Positions 36,559 to 45,934 are shown, counted from the first letter of the stretch. The stretch: 64,000 bases of DNA from Oligoflexia bacterium (GCA_030432875.1 JAUILP010000007.1:1-64000), one strand, 5' to 3'. A program made the numbers and translations. Notes: generated by a model not told the origin, from the sequence alone.

Positions 36559-37845
36559 TTACATATTATCCTTTTGATTGTGCGAGGAGAGATCGATTTT
36601 TTTTCCCCTCGCATAAACTTCAGAGGGTTGGGTCTGGCCAAAATCATAGAGCCAGTCCTGCCACGATAGCAGAGATGTGTAAGCCGTTATATCAGCATCA
36701 CTGCCCACACACAATGATCCTTTGGTTGCTTGATATCCCAAAGATTTTGCCGCGGTATAAGTCACCCCCAAAAGACAAAGCGCGGGATCTAGGCCCGAAT
36801 GTACAGCTGCCATACCAGCAATTTGACTTAAGTTCATGATTTGGCATGAGCCTGGATTCAAGTCACTCGCAACCGCAATTTCGCATCCTAAAGCACTAAT
36901 TTTCTTCGCATCGGTGAACCCAATTTTTGTAAAGAGCGAAGTCCCTGGCAAAATGGTCGCCGTGCAGTCATGCTTTGCCATTTCTTTTAGACCTTTTTCG
37001 CTGGCAAACTGGAGATGATCCGCAGATTTTGCACGCCATTTTCCGGCAAATTCGGCGGCACCTGCGGCACTAAATTCATCAGCATGTATGCGCAGATCAA
37101 GACCAGCATCTATAACCGCCCTGGCATAATTATCACATTCCTCGGCGCTAAAATAACCAGCCTCAATAAAAACATCAAAAGCATCAGCAAGTTTTTCTTT
37201 TGCGGCAAGAGGGATGAGTTTTTTTACGACCTCATCGATATACATTCTGTTATCAGGAATTTCAGGTGAAGAGGCATGCAGAGGTAGACAGGTAATATAT
37301 AGCGAACCGGCAAATGTTTCTTTTGCTTTTTTTAGTATTTTTAGGTGCCGTATTTCTTCAGCTATGCTCAGGCCATAACCTGTTTTAGCTTCTATAGTCG
37401 TTATGCCAAAACCCAGCATGAGATTGAGTCTCCTAAGCGTCAATTCTAGGAGTTCATCGTCAGATGCTTTTCTCGTTTGCTCTACAGTATAGCGTATGCC
37501 GCCTCCCTCACGCGCAATGTCTTGATAGCTTTTTCCCTGGAGGCGCTGAACAAACTCGCTAGCCCTCGAGCCCGCAAAAACAGGGTGCGTGTGGCTATCG
37601 ACGAATCCGGGCATAACCAGGCCGCCACGGGCATCGACTCCTTGCCATGTAGAGTACTGCGCCTCAACATCGCTAGACCCAAGTCCCACAATTTTGCCTC
37701 GCTGGCAGGCAATCCAGGCATTTTTTTTAATATGCAAAAGATTCTCTGCGTCTTTGCCTGCTAGCCCTGCAGTCTTGCCCTGTTCAAAAGCACCGCAATT
37801 GGTAACGAGTTCGCCAATATTTTTAATAATAAATTCATCATTCAT
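36559..37845 (-). CDS. hutI: imidazolonepropionase
   Basis: The 428-residue amidohydrolase matches HutI, which opens 4-imidazolone-5-propanoate in histidine degradation. Key motifs are the metal-binding HTH in VDSHTHPVFAG (H85, H87), EGGGIRYTVEQTR, IEAKTGYGLS, RIHADEF and ASDLNPGSC. Length and motifs are complete. No hutH, hutU or hutG is beside it; only a HutD-like gene occurs at 48.7 kb. It is downstream of cysS with a 29-base gap and overlaps the regulatory unit of rluA-type synthase. Confidence 0.95.
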   Translation of the reverse strand: MNDEFIIKNIGELVTNCGAFEQGKTAGLAGKDAENLLHIKKNAWIACQRGKIVGLGSSDVEAQYSTWQGVDARGGLVMPGFVDSHTHPVFAGSRASEFVQRLQGKSYQDIAREGGGIRYTVEQTRKASDDELLELTLRRLNLMLGFGITTIEAKTGYGLSIAEEIRHLKILKKAKETFAGSLYITCLPLHASSPEIPDNRMYIDEVVKKLIPLAAKEKLADAFDVFIEAGYFSAEECDNYARAVIDAGLDLRIHADEFSAAGAAEFAGKWRAKSADHLQFASEKGLKEMAKHDCTATILPGTSLFTKIGFTDAKKISALGCEIAVASDLNPGSCQIMNLSQIAGMAAVHSGLDPALCLLGVTYTAAKSLGYQATKGSLCVGSDADITAYTSLLSWQDWLYDFGQTQPSEVYARGKKIDLSSHNQKDNM

Positions 37846-37874
37846 CTTTGTTTACCACTCTCTCCAAATAGGGA

Positions 37875-39338
37875 CTAAGACTCCATTTGGTTAATATCTA
37901 TCATCCACTCTGTGCCTTCAGGGCTGTCTCTGAGTATTAAGCCCCAGGCCATGAGTTTGTTGCGAATTTCATCAGCCTGAGCATAGTATTTACTGAGACG
38001 GGCTTCATTGCGCAGCACAATATTTTGCTTTACTTCATCAGCAGAGATATTTATTTTTTTTAGGTACCGCTCTTTTAGATTCGCCACAAATATCTTCGGG
38101 TCTTCTTGAAACAGCGTTAAAACAGCGCCTAGCTCACGAAATTTTGCCGCAAGTTGTGCTGCAGTAGCGTCTCGTTCGGGACTGATTTTTTTTGAAAATA
38201 TTTCTTGCGCCTTCTTAAATTCTTTGTTTAGGAGGGCTAGAGTGGTTGCTGTATTAAAATCCTCACACATTGATTTTTTAAAAGACTCTTCTATCTCTTG
38301 CGGTGAAAATCCTGGAAGAAGCGCTGTTTTGACCGCGGTGTTTCCCAAGGCGTCAAGCCTCAGTAACGTTTCATAATAATATATCAGACGGCCAAGGGCT
38401 TTTTGAAATACCTTTTGACTAAAGTCTATATTAGACGCGTAGTGGTGACTCAGAACGGCTATTTTTAAAACTTCTGCGGGCCAGTCTCGTAAAAAATCCT
38501 TGATGCTGATGTGATTGCCTAAGCTCTTGGACATTTTTTGCTCATTTATCGTCATTAAGCCTGAATGGATCCAGTAGTTAGCAAATGGTGCGGTGTTGGC
38601 TGATTCAGACTGGGCAATTTCATTTTCGTGGTGCGGAAACATGAGGTCTCTCCCCCCACCATGAATATCAAAGGTATCGCCTAAAAATTTTTTTGCCATG
38701 ACGCTACACTCGATGTGCCATCCCGGGCGACCCACGCCCCAAGGACTTGCCCAGCTGGCATCTTCTGTTTGATCATTTTTCCACAGCGCAAAGTCAAGAG
38801 GGTCTTCTTTCTCGCCTTCTACGAGATCACGAGAGCCGCTAATAAGTTCATCTAAATTGCGGTTAGAAAGTTTGCCATAATCCTTCTTTTGCCTAACGCG
38901 GTAATAGACATCACCACTTTGGCTGGGATAAGCGGCGTTTTTTTCGATGAGCCCTGTGATCATAGCAATAATCTCAGGAATATAATCTGAGACTTTGGGA
39001 GTAAAATTGGCGCCTTTTAAACCCAAATTTTTGATATCCTCACTTTCTGAAGCGATCATGTCACTTGAAAGCCTTAGGGGGGATATACCCATTTCTTGCG
39101 CGCGTTTGATGATTTTGTCATCAATATCCGTGTAATTGCGCACATAAGTGACCTCAAAATCCAGATGTTCTAAAAAATTGCGGATAACTTCAAAGAAAAT
39201 CGCCTGCATGGCATGACCAATATGACAGTGATCATAAACGGTTACGCCGCAGGCATACATTTTGACTTGCTTGGGATTTACCGGGGTAAAGATTTCTTTT
39301 CGCTTAGTTAAATTATTGGTTATCAAAATCTTGTGCAC
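37875..39338 (-). CDS. cysS: cysteinyl-tRNA synthetase
   Basis: The 487-residue class I enzyme charges tRNA-Cys. It has the Zn-binding MYACGVTVYDHCHIGHAM with the HIGH motif, GRPGWHIECSVM, HGGGRDLMFPHHENE and the KMSKS loop (EQKMSKSLGNHI). The DALR-like C-terminal region is present. The GTG at 39338 is chosen as start because AGGAG lies 6 bases upstream and the protein then begins VHKILITNNLT like the family; the ATG two bases upstream is out of frame. It is the first gene of a minus-strand unit leading into hutI. Confidence 0.95.
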   Translation of the reverse strand: MHKILITNNLTKRKEIFTPVNPKQVKMYACGVTVYDHCHIGHAMQAIFFEVIRNFLEHLDFEVTYVRNYTDIDDKIIKRAQEMGISPLRLSSDMIASESEDIKNLGLKGANFTPKVSDYIPEIIAMITGLIEKNAAYPSQSGDVYYRVRQKKDYGKLSNRNLDELISGSRDLVEGEKEDPLDFALWKNDQTEDASWASPWGVGRPGWHIECSVMAKKFLGDTFDIHGGGRDLMFPHHENEIAQSESANTAPFANYWIHSGLMTINEQKMSKSLGNHISIKDFLRDWPAEVLKIAVLSHHYASNIDFSQKVFQKALGRLIYYYETLLRLDALGNTAVKTALLPGFSPQEIEESFKKSMCEDFNTATTLALLNKEFKKAQEIFSKKISPERDATAAQLAAKFRELGAVLTLFQEDPKIFVANLKERYLKKINISADEVKQNIVLRNEARLSKYYAQADEIRNKLMAWGLILRDSPEGTEWMIDINQMES

Positions 39339-39477
39339 ATCTTCTCCTAAGTCCAAGTAATAATAAGATTTAATAAAACAATTCCCAGGATAACGCAAAA
39401 CCTTAGCAGAGTATATTTCAAGTTTTTTAGGTTCATCCCGAAAAAGGAAAGAAACAGCACTGTAGGGTGGCTAGCAA

Positions 39478-39810
39478 ATGTATAATGTTCCTGCAAATAA
39501 TATTAACATTCAAAACATCAGGCTTTATTTTGAAGCGGTGGCTCGCGACCAAATAGACAGTCGGCAGATTGCGCGAAAAACCCACGATTTACTTAGGCTT
39601 CGGGATAGGCTTTATGTGCTACCGCAAATCGAATTTGATGCTGCCATTAAAACTATGGAGATGCTTTGCCATTCTCCGGACGCTACTCGTGAGGCTCCTA
39701 ATGCGTCGCGAAATAACCTAAGCATGGAAAATGCCCTTCAACTTTATGACCAGGTGAAGGAGTTGAGTGTTGGTGGCGATAAAATAAGCGGACCTGCCAA
39801 AGTATCATAG
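39478..39810 (+). CDS. small protein of unknown function
   Basis: The 110-residue product is helical, with an Ala/Arg/Leu-rich segment (QIARKTHDLLRLRDRLYVL) and a Met-rich middle. No family was recognised. ATG at 39478 follows a GGGTGG sequence about 10 bases upstream. It is divergent from cysS and 126 bases before a lipoprotein gene. The composition suggests a soluble cytoplasmic protein. Confidence 0.5.
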   Translation: MYNVPANNINIQNIRLYFEAVARDQIDSRQIARKTHDLLRLRDRLYVLPQIEFDAAIKTMEMLCHSPDATREAPNASRNNLSMENALQLYDQVKELSVGGDKISGPAKVS

Positions 39811-39936
39811 CTAATTTTGCACCATATTTATCACGTAATAGCAATATTCCTCAGAGTTTATAAATATTTACTTAAGCCTATAGATCCAGACTCCGATAAG
39901 AATTTGATGATTTTTTTTTCCTTAAGGGGTTTGGGT

Positions 39937-40758
39937 ATGTTTTTTTTATTTAAGAAAACTAATTTTTCTCAGCTTGCCGTACTGGCTACTTTGGGTTTAG
40001 CCACCAATTTTTGTGCCAAAGAAAGCAAAAATCAAGTTCAGTTTGTCGGACGCAATCCAGAGGGCGCAAGCGATGAGTATACGGCCCCTCCAGAAGATTA
40101 TAATCCAGAAAATGGCTATAAAGGTTCCGCTGGTGGCGATGAGGGTGGCGTCGGATCTGATCCAGATGGTGATGGTGGGGGGGACTCTGATGGCGTAGAC
40201 ACGGATGTTCCTTTAGACCGAGTTGAAAACGGTTTTCGTAGCACGGAAAATCCTGAGGATTGCCTTTTAAATTCTTCGTCCGATCAATTTGTCGAGTTCC
40301 CCTGGCCAGACGACATTCTGACCTGTTATCAAAGCGGAAAACTCTATAATTTTGCCACCAAAAAGTGCGCTGTGGCGGCTTCTATGCAAAGTTTCCCCAT
40401 TGCCGAAGCTGACTCTAGCGTAAAAGCCGTAATGGCGACTAACCAGCAAACGACTTTGGGGTGCAATTGGGATGATGCCCTTACGGTTCAGTCTGTTTTT
40501 ATGGATCCCAAGGGCCAAATGAGCCATATTGGCGTTGCCGAGAAAAATGATAAAGCAAAAATAGTTGGATGCTCTGAGATTGATGGAGATAGGTATTATC
40601 AGATTATTATCCAGTACTGGTACCCAACTGATATAGATGTGAAAGCGTGCAAAGTTGCTGATAATTGGCGGATTTATACATCGTGCCGCCAAAAATATAA
40701 GGCAGGTATTACAAAGGGACTTTCGTGGGAAGCGTGTTTAGACTATACCGGTGACTAG
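39937..40758 (+). CDS. lipoprotein with Gly/Asp-rich linker
   Basis: The 273-residue product has a signal peptide and lipobox near FCAKES (Cys in ATNFCA). A linker follows that is rich in Gly, Asp and Glu (GGDEGGVGSDPDGDGGGDSD), which may bind calcium or be flexible. The C-terminal 150 residues are Cys-rich and globular, without a recognised family. The ATG at 39937 has AAGGGG upstream; the longer reading from 39817 adds 40 unlikely residues. Confidence 0.6.
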   Translation: MFFLFKKTNFSQLAVLATLGLATNFCAKESKNQVQFVGRNPEGASDEYTAPPEDYNPENGYKGSAGGDEGGVGSDPDGDGGGDSDGVDTDVPLDRVENGFRSTENPEDCLLNSSSDQFVEFPWPDDILTCYQSGKLYNFATKKCAVAASMQSFPIAEADSSVKAVMATNQQTTLGCNWDDALTVQSVFMDPKGQMSHIGVAEKNDKAKIVGCSEIDGDRYYQIIIQYWYPTDIDVKACKVADNWRIYTSCRQKYKAGITKGLSWEACLDYTGD

Positions 40759-41089
40759 TACTACTCCGTTAAATTGGCTACACCTGTGTTGCTCGCCCGG
40801 GAAAAATGCTCATTTACCTCAATGTAAACTCCGCTTTTCCCCCATCCTCGCGCCTTGTTCTCTAAAGTTTAACAGAGCAGTACTAGAAAGCGTTATCTCC
40901 GCATTCTTTTCGGCAAAAATTAGGTTGGTATGCCAATGTTTCGGGACCTTAGCCAATAATTCATTTGAGTTCAATTAACAGACTTGGTTTTGATGTACAT
41001 CACGGGTTTTTGGTGCTCTGAGATTGGGGCGCTATCCTATTGCATCCTGAGATTGCTCGGCATCACTTGGTGCATGGGATTTTTTAAGC
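40759..41089. other. intergenic region with repeat copy C
   Basis: No convincing gene is seen in 331 bases. An open frame at 40751-40978 overlaps the previous stop and has no family or ribosome-site support. A 16-base sequence at 41014-41029 matches 15 of 16 bases of the reverse complement of 43027-43042, so it is a partial copy of a dispersed repeat. Confidence 0.5.
41014..41029 (+). repeat. dispersed repeat copy C (partial)
   Basis: TGCTCTGAGATTGGGG differs by one base from the reverse complement of 43027-43042 (TGCTCTGAGATCGGGG). A second CCTGAGATTGCTCGG follows at about 41045. It is intergenic. Confidence 0.45.
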
Positions 41090-42700
41090 TTATATCGAGC
41101 ACCGGAACGTCACCTGTCCTAGGTCACTTTGGCCCGAAATGAGCATTTCTGTGTTAAACCCTTTTTGCATAGTAGTCAGAGCATAAGTAAATAGGGGCAC
41201 TTGCTCATTAAGTCTATGGACCAGATAGCCGTTATCTGTAAGGAGCATCTGAGCCGTGATACCTTGAATATTGTTCAACTTGCTGCCATCCAAAACGAGG
41301 ACAACCTCATTAAAATATCGGTAAAAGTGTAAAACCAATTTGATTTGCGGTAGCGCGAAACTGCGCAAAAAAGTTAAATGGGTGGTGGGGAGTCCGGGGA
41401 GTGGTATGATCCCGCCTAAAGTGCCTAAAAAATCAATTTGTTGTTCCTCTTCATTTGCCGATTTTAAAAAACAGCTAATATCTTCTAGCTTTGTTTCATC
41501 GGTCGCCTCAGCGTTCCAAGATTCTTTTGGCAGGCGTGTGACATAAGAATTTAAAAGTTTATAATAGTACAGGCGGGGTAAAGCTTTTTCTTCTGTGTCA
41601 TTAAGTCGCTTAACAGAAATTTCTAAAAGCACTAAAGCATCATTTCTGATGGTATTTAAAGAGGAATAGATTTCTTCAATGTTATTGTTTGAAGGATCTT
41701 CAGAACAAAATTTAGTGACCAAATCTTTAAATAGCTCTAGCTGAAGGGCTAGGTTCTTTTGCGTTTTTTCTAGTGAGATAAATAAGCTGGGCTTTAGAAG
41801 TAAACCCCAATTTGTTTGGAAAGTATCACGCATAATTTTGCCGCAAAGTGATGTCTTTGTCACATTGTGAAAGCTTCCAGAAAATATAGTAAATAAACTT
41901 TCGTCGATCTGCGAGATCAACTGACTTACCTGCTCTGCCCAGTCTCGCTGTAAGGTAAATTCTGTATTGACCAGGTCATTGTATTTGAAAAAACCATTTT
42001 GAAGAATGACCGAGTCTTTCGCGGTCAGTCCTGCCAAGCGTCCAATTTCTCTATATAAAAGCGAAATCAATTTCGCCTCAATCATAGATTCGGGAAAGGC
42101 TAAAACAACATTGCGACTAATACAAATAGTGCCATCAGGGATCAATTTGGCGTCGACGCTTTTATTTTCGATAAGACAGCCATCTGAAAAAATAATTTTT
42201 ACTGAGTTATCTATAAAATTAATCAATTCCAGGTTATTTGGGCGTAATTTAATAAAATGACTAAGGACGCTTAAAAACTCTGGCGCTAGAGATAAACGAG
42301 CTGAAATATCACTTTGGTTGTTTACTAACTTGTGAAATCGCAAAAAGCTGCTTCTAAAATTTTTAATAAGTTGCATTTTAATTTCATCTAATGCTTCTGG
42401 TTCGGTTAAACGTGGAATGATGTCTGTATAATTAGTTGGAGGGGCATTTTTTGAACCCTCTTCAGGGGCAGGGGAAATATCTTTTTTAGGTGCAGCCTTT
42501 ACCGGTTTATAAACTTTGATGCTTGTATCTTGGCCTGATGAAAAAGGTGTTTTCCCAGCACTTTTAGAGCCAACTTCGGCCTCAGCATCTGCTGAAGGGG
42601 GCAAATTTGAAATCTCTAGCTGGGCCTCAGCATGCTGAGCCGATTTTTTGGCTAAACATCCAATGGTGAACATTAAAAAGAGTGTAGCTATTTTTAGCAT
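41090..42700 (-). CDS. large predicted lipoprotein of unknown function
   Basis: The 536-residue product begins with a signal peptide ending at the lipobox TIGC (residue 15). A 90-residue Ser/Pro/Lys/Glu-rich linker follows, then a mostly helical body of about 430 residues. No domain was recognised. The ATG at 42700 follows AGGAAACT; the extension to 42760 is dropped because the signal peptide starts at 42700. It could be a helical-repeat envelope protein, but that is only from composition. Confidence 0.6.
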   Translation of the reverse strand: MLKIATLFLMFTIGCLAKKSAQHAEAQLEISNLPPSADAEAEVGSKSAGKTPFSSGQDTSIKVYKPVKAAPKKDISPAPEEGSKNAPPTNYTDIIPRLTEPEALDEIKMQLIKNFRSSFLRFHKLVNNQSDISARLSLAPEFLSVLSHFIKLRPNNLELINFIDNSVKIIFSDGCLIENKSVDAKLIPDGTICISRNVVLAFPESMIEAKLISLLYREIGRLAGLTAKDSVILQNGFFKYNDLVNTEFTLQRDWAEQVSQLISQIDESLFTIFSGSFHNVTKTSLCGKIMRDTFQTNWGLLLKPSLFISLEKTQKNLALQLELFKDLVTKFCSEDPSNNNIEEIYSSLNTIRNDALVLLEISVKRLNDTEEKALPRLYYYKLLNSYVTRLPKESWNAEATDETKLEDISCFLKSANEEEQQIDFLGTLGGIIPLPGLPTTHLTFLRSFALPQIKLVLHFYRYFNEVVLVLDGSKLNNIQGITAQMLLTDNGYLVHRLNEQVPLFTYALTTMQKGFNTEMLISGQSDLGQVTFRCSI

Positions 42701-43097
42701 TAAGTTTCCTAAAATGGGTCTTGCGCATTCTAAGCCATCATGGTTAATCCTGCGATTCAAAAACGGTAAGGAGAAGGTTTTTTAAAGTTATACCTTAAAT
42801 TTTATCAGCTATTTTCGGATCAGAAAAGGCGTTGAACTGTAAATATTTAATAATTAAGCCAAAAAAAAATAAATCGTTCTCGACTATATGGGGATCTGTT
42901 TTTTTCCTATGCGTCATAAGGTCAGGCTTTTTTGGCTTTTGCTGCAAATGCTAGAGGAAAACTTTTACGATTAGAGCGTTTTATTAAACTTTTTAAACGC
43001 CAAGACCCTGATCTCATACGCCCGCTCCCCGATCTCAGAGCATCAGAGACCTGTGATGCGCATTAAAACCAAGTATGTAAAAAAACTAGCATGTCAG
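42701..43097. other. intergenic region containing repeat copy B
   Basis: No gene is recognised in about 400 bases between two minus-strand genes. The left part is AT-rich. At 43010-43042 there is a repeat related to copies at 1189-1216 and 41014-41029. The spacing from argH suggests that it follows the argH transcript. Confidence 0.5.
43010..43042 (-). repeat. dispersed repeat copy B
   Basis: Bases 43010-43027 are the exact reverse complement of 1199-1216, and 43027-43042 match 41014-41029 with one mismatch. This copy links the other two partial copies and looks like the most complete element. Confidence 0.6.
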
Positions 43098-44447
43098 CTA
43101 AATAAGCTTTTGCCTAATCTCTGCCAAAGCGTTTTTCGCTGATTGCAATGAGGTTCCGCCACTATTTTGCCTAAGTTCAACGGCTGATTCAAAATTAAGC
43201 TTATGACCTCCGAGGCATTCTCTTACTTCTTCTAACTCATGAATTTGGAGATTCCTATTATCAGCAAGTGCCACAAATTCGGCTGTTTTTTTATAAGCAT
43301 CACGAAAGCCTAGCCCCTTTTTCGTAAGGGAATTTGCCACTTCGGTCGCAAGAATGTGGCCTTTGTTTTTTAAACTGCTTATAGCGGTTTCTTCTACCGC
43401 TAATTCATGGCAAAACGGCGCCAATATTTTTAGGCAAATCACGGATTCATCAAAGCTGCGCATAACGGTACGTTTTAGTTCATGGAGGTCGCTACCATAA
43501 CTCGGTACCACTGAGCTTACCAAATTTGCTCCCTCGCTTGCCGCTGCTATAACACGCGCCATTTTAGCGCGGGTGATTTCAAGGACATCGGGATTGCGTT
43601 TGTTGGGCATAATTGAGCTGCCTGTCGACCAATTCTGAGGAAGTCGCAGTAGGCCCACTGCTGTAGAAGATAAAAACATGATTTCGTTGGAAAGACGACT
43701 TAAATGGCCTGCCGTCAAGGAAAGAGCGTTTAGGAGTTCGAGCATAAAATCTCGGTCACCCACGGCATCATATGAGTGCTGACAGCTGCGCTGAAAACCA
43801 AGTTCCTTGGCGATCAAGTCTAAGTCTATGGGGAGATGTGTTCCAGAAAAAGCTGCTGCTCCAAGAGGTAAAGCCTCTAGGCAAATGCTTTTTATCGATT
43901 CAAAGCGATGGAGGTCACGTGAAAGAGCAAAAGCATGAGCTGAAAACATATGTCCTAAACGAATAGGCTGCCCAGACTGTAGGTGGGTCATACCGGGCAC
44001 AATGTGTTTAAGCCACGCCTCACTTTTGTTGACCACGACTTTGCCGAGTTCCTTAGTAAGTCCGACAAGATTCTGCGCACATTCTGCGACAAATAATCGC
44101 AGCGAGGTGGCGATGAGATCATTGCGGGAACGACCATAATGGATTTTTTTACCGAGTTCTCCAAGCTCGCCTGTGACAAACCTTTCGAGATTCATGTGAA
44201 TATCTTCTTCCTGAATCCGCCAGTCAAACGCGCCCTGTTCTATAAGTGTTTTTGCTTTGTTTAGGGTGGTCTTGACACTCTGCCATTCTGATTCTGATAA
44301 ATATCCACAGGATATTAACCCTTTTGCCCAGGCTAACTGCACCGCAATTTCTTGGCTGAAGAACTTGATGTCAACATCTAATCCTTGGGTAAAATTAACA
44401 AGTTCGATGTTTTTTTCACTATTGACCGAGGTGCTGAGTATTTGCAT
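43098..44447 (-). CDS. argH: argininosuccinate lyase
   Basis: The 449-residue enzyme splits argininosuccinate into arginine and fumarate, the last step of arginine synthesis. It has EEDIHMNLERFV, HYGRSRNDLIATSLRLF, MTHLQSGQPIRLGH and the signature GSSIMPNKRNPDVLEI. It lies downstream of argG on the same strand with 111 bases between, in which a short intergenic repeat sits, so co-transcription is likely. The length is usual. Confidence 0.96.
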   Translation of the reverse strand: MQILSTSVNSEKNIELVNFTQGLDVDIKFFSQEIAVQLAWAKGLISCGYLSESEWQSVKTTLNKAKTLIEQGAFDWRIQEEDIHMNLERFVTGELGELGKKIHYGRSRNDLIATSLRLFVAECAQNLVGLTKELGKVVVNKSEAWLKHIVPGMTHLQSGQPIRLGHMFSAHAFALSRDLHRFESIKSICLEALPLGAAAFSGTHLPIDLDLIAKELGFQRSCQHSYDAVGDRDFMLELLNALSLTAGHLSRLSNEIMFLSSTAVGLLRLPQNWSTGSSIMPNKRNPDVLEITRAKMARVIAAASEGANLVSSVVPSYGSDLHELKRTVMRSFDESVICLKILAPFCHELAVEETAISSLKNKGHILATEVANSLTKKGLGFRDAYKKTAEFVALADNRNLQIHELEEVRECLGGHKLNFESAVELRQNSGGTSLQSAKNALAEIRQKLI

Positions 44448-44518
44448 AAGGTTCTCAAAAATATGGTAGGTTTTCTCTGTAAAGCGCCGCAGTCTTGAGG
44501 AGAAAGTACCTCTAACAA

Positions 44519-44540
44519 GATGCGAGGGATCCCCCCCCCA
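44519..44540. repeat. dispersed GATGCGAGGGATC repeat and C-tract
   Basis: GATGCGAGGGATC at 44519-44531 is identical to part of 19668-19680 and is followed by eight C. It lies between argG and argH. A C8 tract next to a palindromic repeat remnant is prone to length change, with little effect on coding here. Confidence 0.4.
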
Positions 44541-44558
44541 GAATTACCACGGAATCTA

Positions 44559-45761
44559 CTATTTCGCCATGACTTTCCCGGCGAGCCAATGCGAATATTT
44601 CTCAATATGACAGTGGCCTTTGGCGGCACTATTTAAATCAAATGTGTCTTCTTCAAAACTCACCAAGGCCTGATTATATAGAGAATAGGGGCTTTGCCGT
44701 TTCATAACAAAAATATGGCCACCCACGAGCTCTAGAACAATTTCTCCACACAAGTTTGTCGATGCTTGATTGAAAAACGCTTCGAGTGAAAGTCTAGCAT
44801 CAGTATGCCATAGTCCATCATAGATAAAGGCTCCGTATTTGTCAGCCAAAGAACTCGCCAGCGAGGCAAGGTCGCGGTTCCAACAAATCTGCTTAATGGC
44901 TTTGGTTGCTGCATAAAGTATAGTGCCGCCAGGTGTTTCATAAATGCCTCGGCTTTTTATGCCGTTCATGCGTTCTTCGACCAAATCAACAATACCGATG
45001 CCTTGGGCGCTGCCGAGATCATTGAGGGTTTCCAGTATTTTTCTCGGTGTTAACGGGACACCATTAAGAGAAACAGCGAAACCTTTCTCGAAACCAAGCG
45101 TTATGACAACCGATGCCTTTGCATCAGTTTTTGAGGGAGGACAGATTAACTCCAAGACCTCTTCTTTATCAAAGGGCATACCGATATCCTCGAGGATGCC
45201 GCCCTCACACGAACGATGAAAAAGGTTAGCATCGACGCTATATTTAGGGTCGATTTCCCCTTGGTATTCATAGGCGTGAGACTTTAAATACTGTACGAGT
45301 TGCTGACGTCCCTTAAAGTCCCATTCCTTCCAGGGTGCGATGACTTTGATTTCCGGAGCCAGGTAGGCCCAGGCTTTTTCAAAGCGCAGTTGATCATTGC
45401 CTTTACCTGTTGCGCCGTGGGCAATGGCAAACACCCCCAAATCCTTAGCAACCGCAGCGACTCTAGCGGCTTGCAAAGGTCTTGCAATCGCGGTCCCGAG
45501 CAAATAGTCGTCTTGATAGGTGGCACCGGCTCGGGCCATGGGATAAACATAATCTTGAACAAAGTCGTCGCGTTTATCCTCAAAGAAAAACTCTTTTGCT
45601 CCAAGCCTTAAAGCGCGTTCCTTTAATATCTTTTCGTCAGGAAGATTGCCCACATCACAGCAATACGCATAAATATCCGCATTATAGGTTTCCTTTAACC
45701 ACGGAATTATGGCTGAGGTATCAAGGCCGCCTGAATAGGCTAAGAGTATTTTTTGAGGCAT
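44559..45761 (-). CDS. argG: argininosuccinate synthase
   Basis: The 400-residue ATP-dependent enzyme joins citrulline and aspartate to argininosuccinate. It has the PP-loop AYSGGLDTSAIIPWL at the N-terminus, GATGKGNDQLRFE, SVDANLFHRSCEGG and GIYETPGG. It is divergent from argR with two palindromic ARG-box-like sites in the intergenic space, so ArgR probably represses it. argH follows. Confidence 0.97.
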   Translation of the reverse strand: MPQKILLAYSGGLDTSAIIPWLKETYNADIYAYCCDVGNLPDEKILKERALRLGAKEFFFEDKRDDFVQDYVYPMARAGATYQDDYLLGTAIARPLQAARVAAVAKDLGVFAIAHGATGKGNDQLRFEKAWAYLAPEIKVIAPWKEWDFKGRQQLVQYLKSHAYEYQGEIDPKYSVDANLFHRSCEGGILEDIGMPFDKEEVLELICPPSKTDAKASVVITLGFEKGFAVSLNGVPLTPRKILETLNDLGSAQGIGIVDLVEERMNGIKSRGIYETPGGTILYAATKAIKQICWNRDLASLASSLADKYGAFIYDGLWHTDARLSLEAFFNQASTNLCGEIVLELVGGHIFVMKRQSPYSLYNQALVSFEEDTFDLNSAAKGHCHIEKYSHWLAGKVMAK

Positions 45762-45897
45762 ATTATGCTTCCTTTGCTTTTAAAAATAACAGTGATAATT
45801 AAAATTCAGAGATAAACCCATTCACGCTACTTATTTCGATTTGGTGGATCCCTTGCTCATAACAATGTCAAAAACCATGGAAATTTACAATGGTCAT

Positions 45898-45914
45898 TTT
45901 GCATAATATGCATT
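45898..45914. promoter_or_regulatory. ARG-box-like operator 1
   Basis: TTTGCATAATATGCATT contains a perfect TGCATA/TATGCA palindrome with one central base. It lies between argG and argR, 19 bases from a second palindrome. The spacing resembles tandem ARG boxes bound by hexameric ArgR. It departs from the 18-base consensus by one base in length. Confidence 0.6.
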
Positions 45915-45916
45915 AT

Positions 45917-45934
45917 TTTGCATAAATATGCATT
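45917..45934. promoter_or_regulatory. ARG-box-like operator 2
   Basis: TTTGCATAAATATGCATT fits the ARG-box consensus TNTGNATWWWWATNCANA at 17 of 18 positions. It overlaps the alternative argR start at 45928, supporting the later start at 45979. Binding of ArgR here could control argG and autoregulate argR. Confidence 0.75.

Noticed and set aside
40751-40978. 75-residue open frame after the Gly/Asp-linker lipoprotein
   Set aside because: It starts within the preceding gene, has no ribosome site or family, and its composition looks like translated non-coding DNA.
44531-44538. C8 run as a coding phase-variation tract
   Set aside because: It lies between argG and argH, not inside a reading frame.
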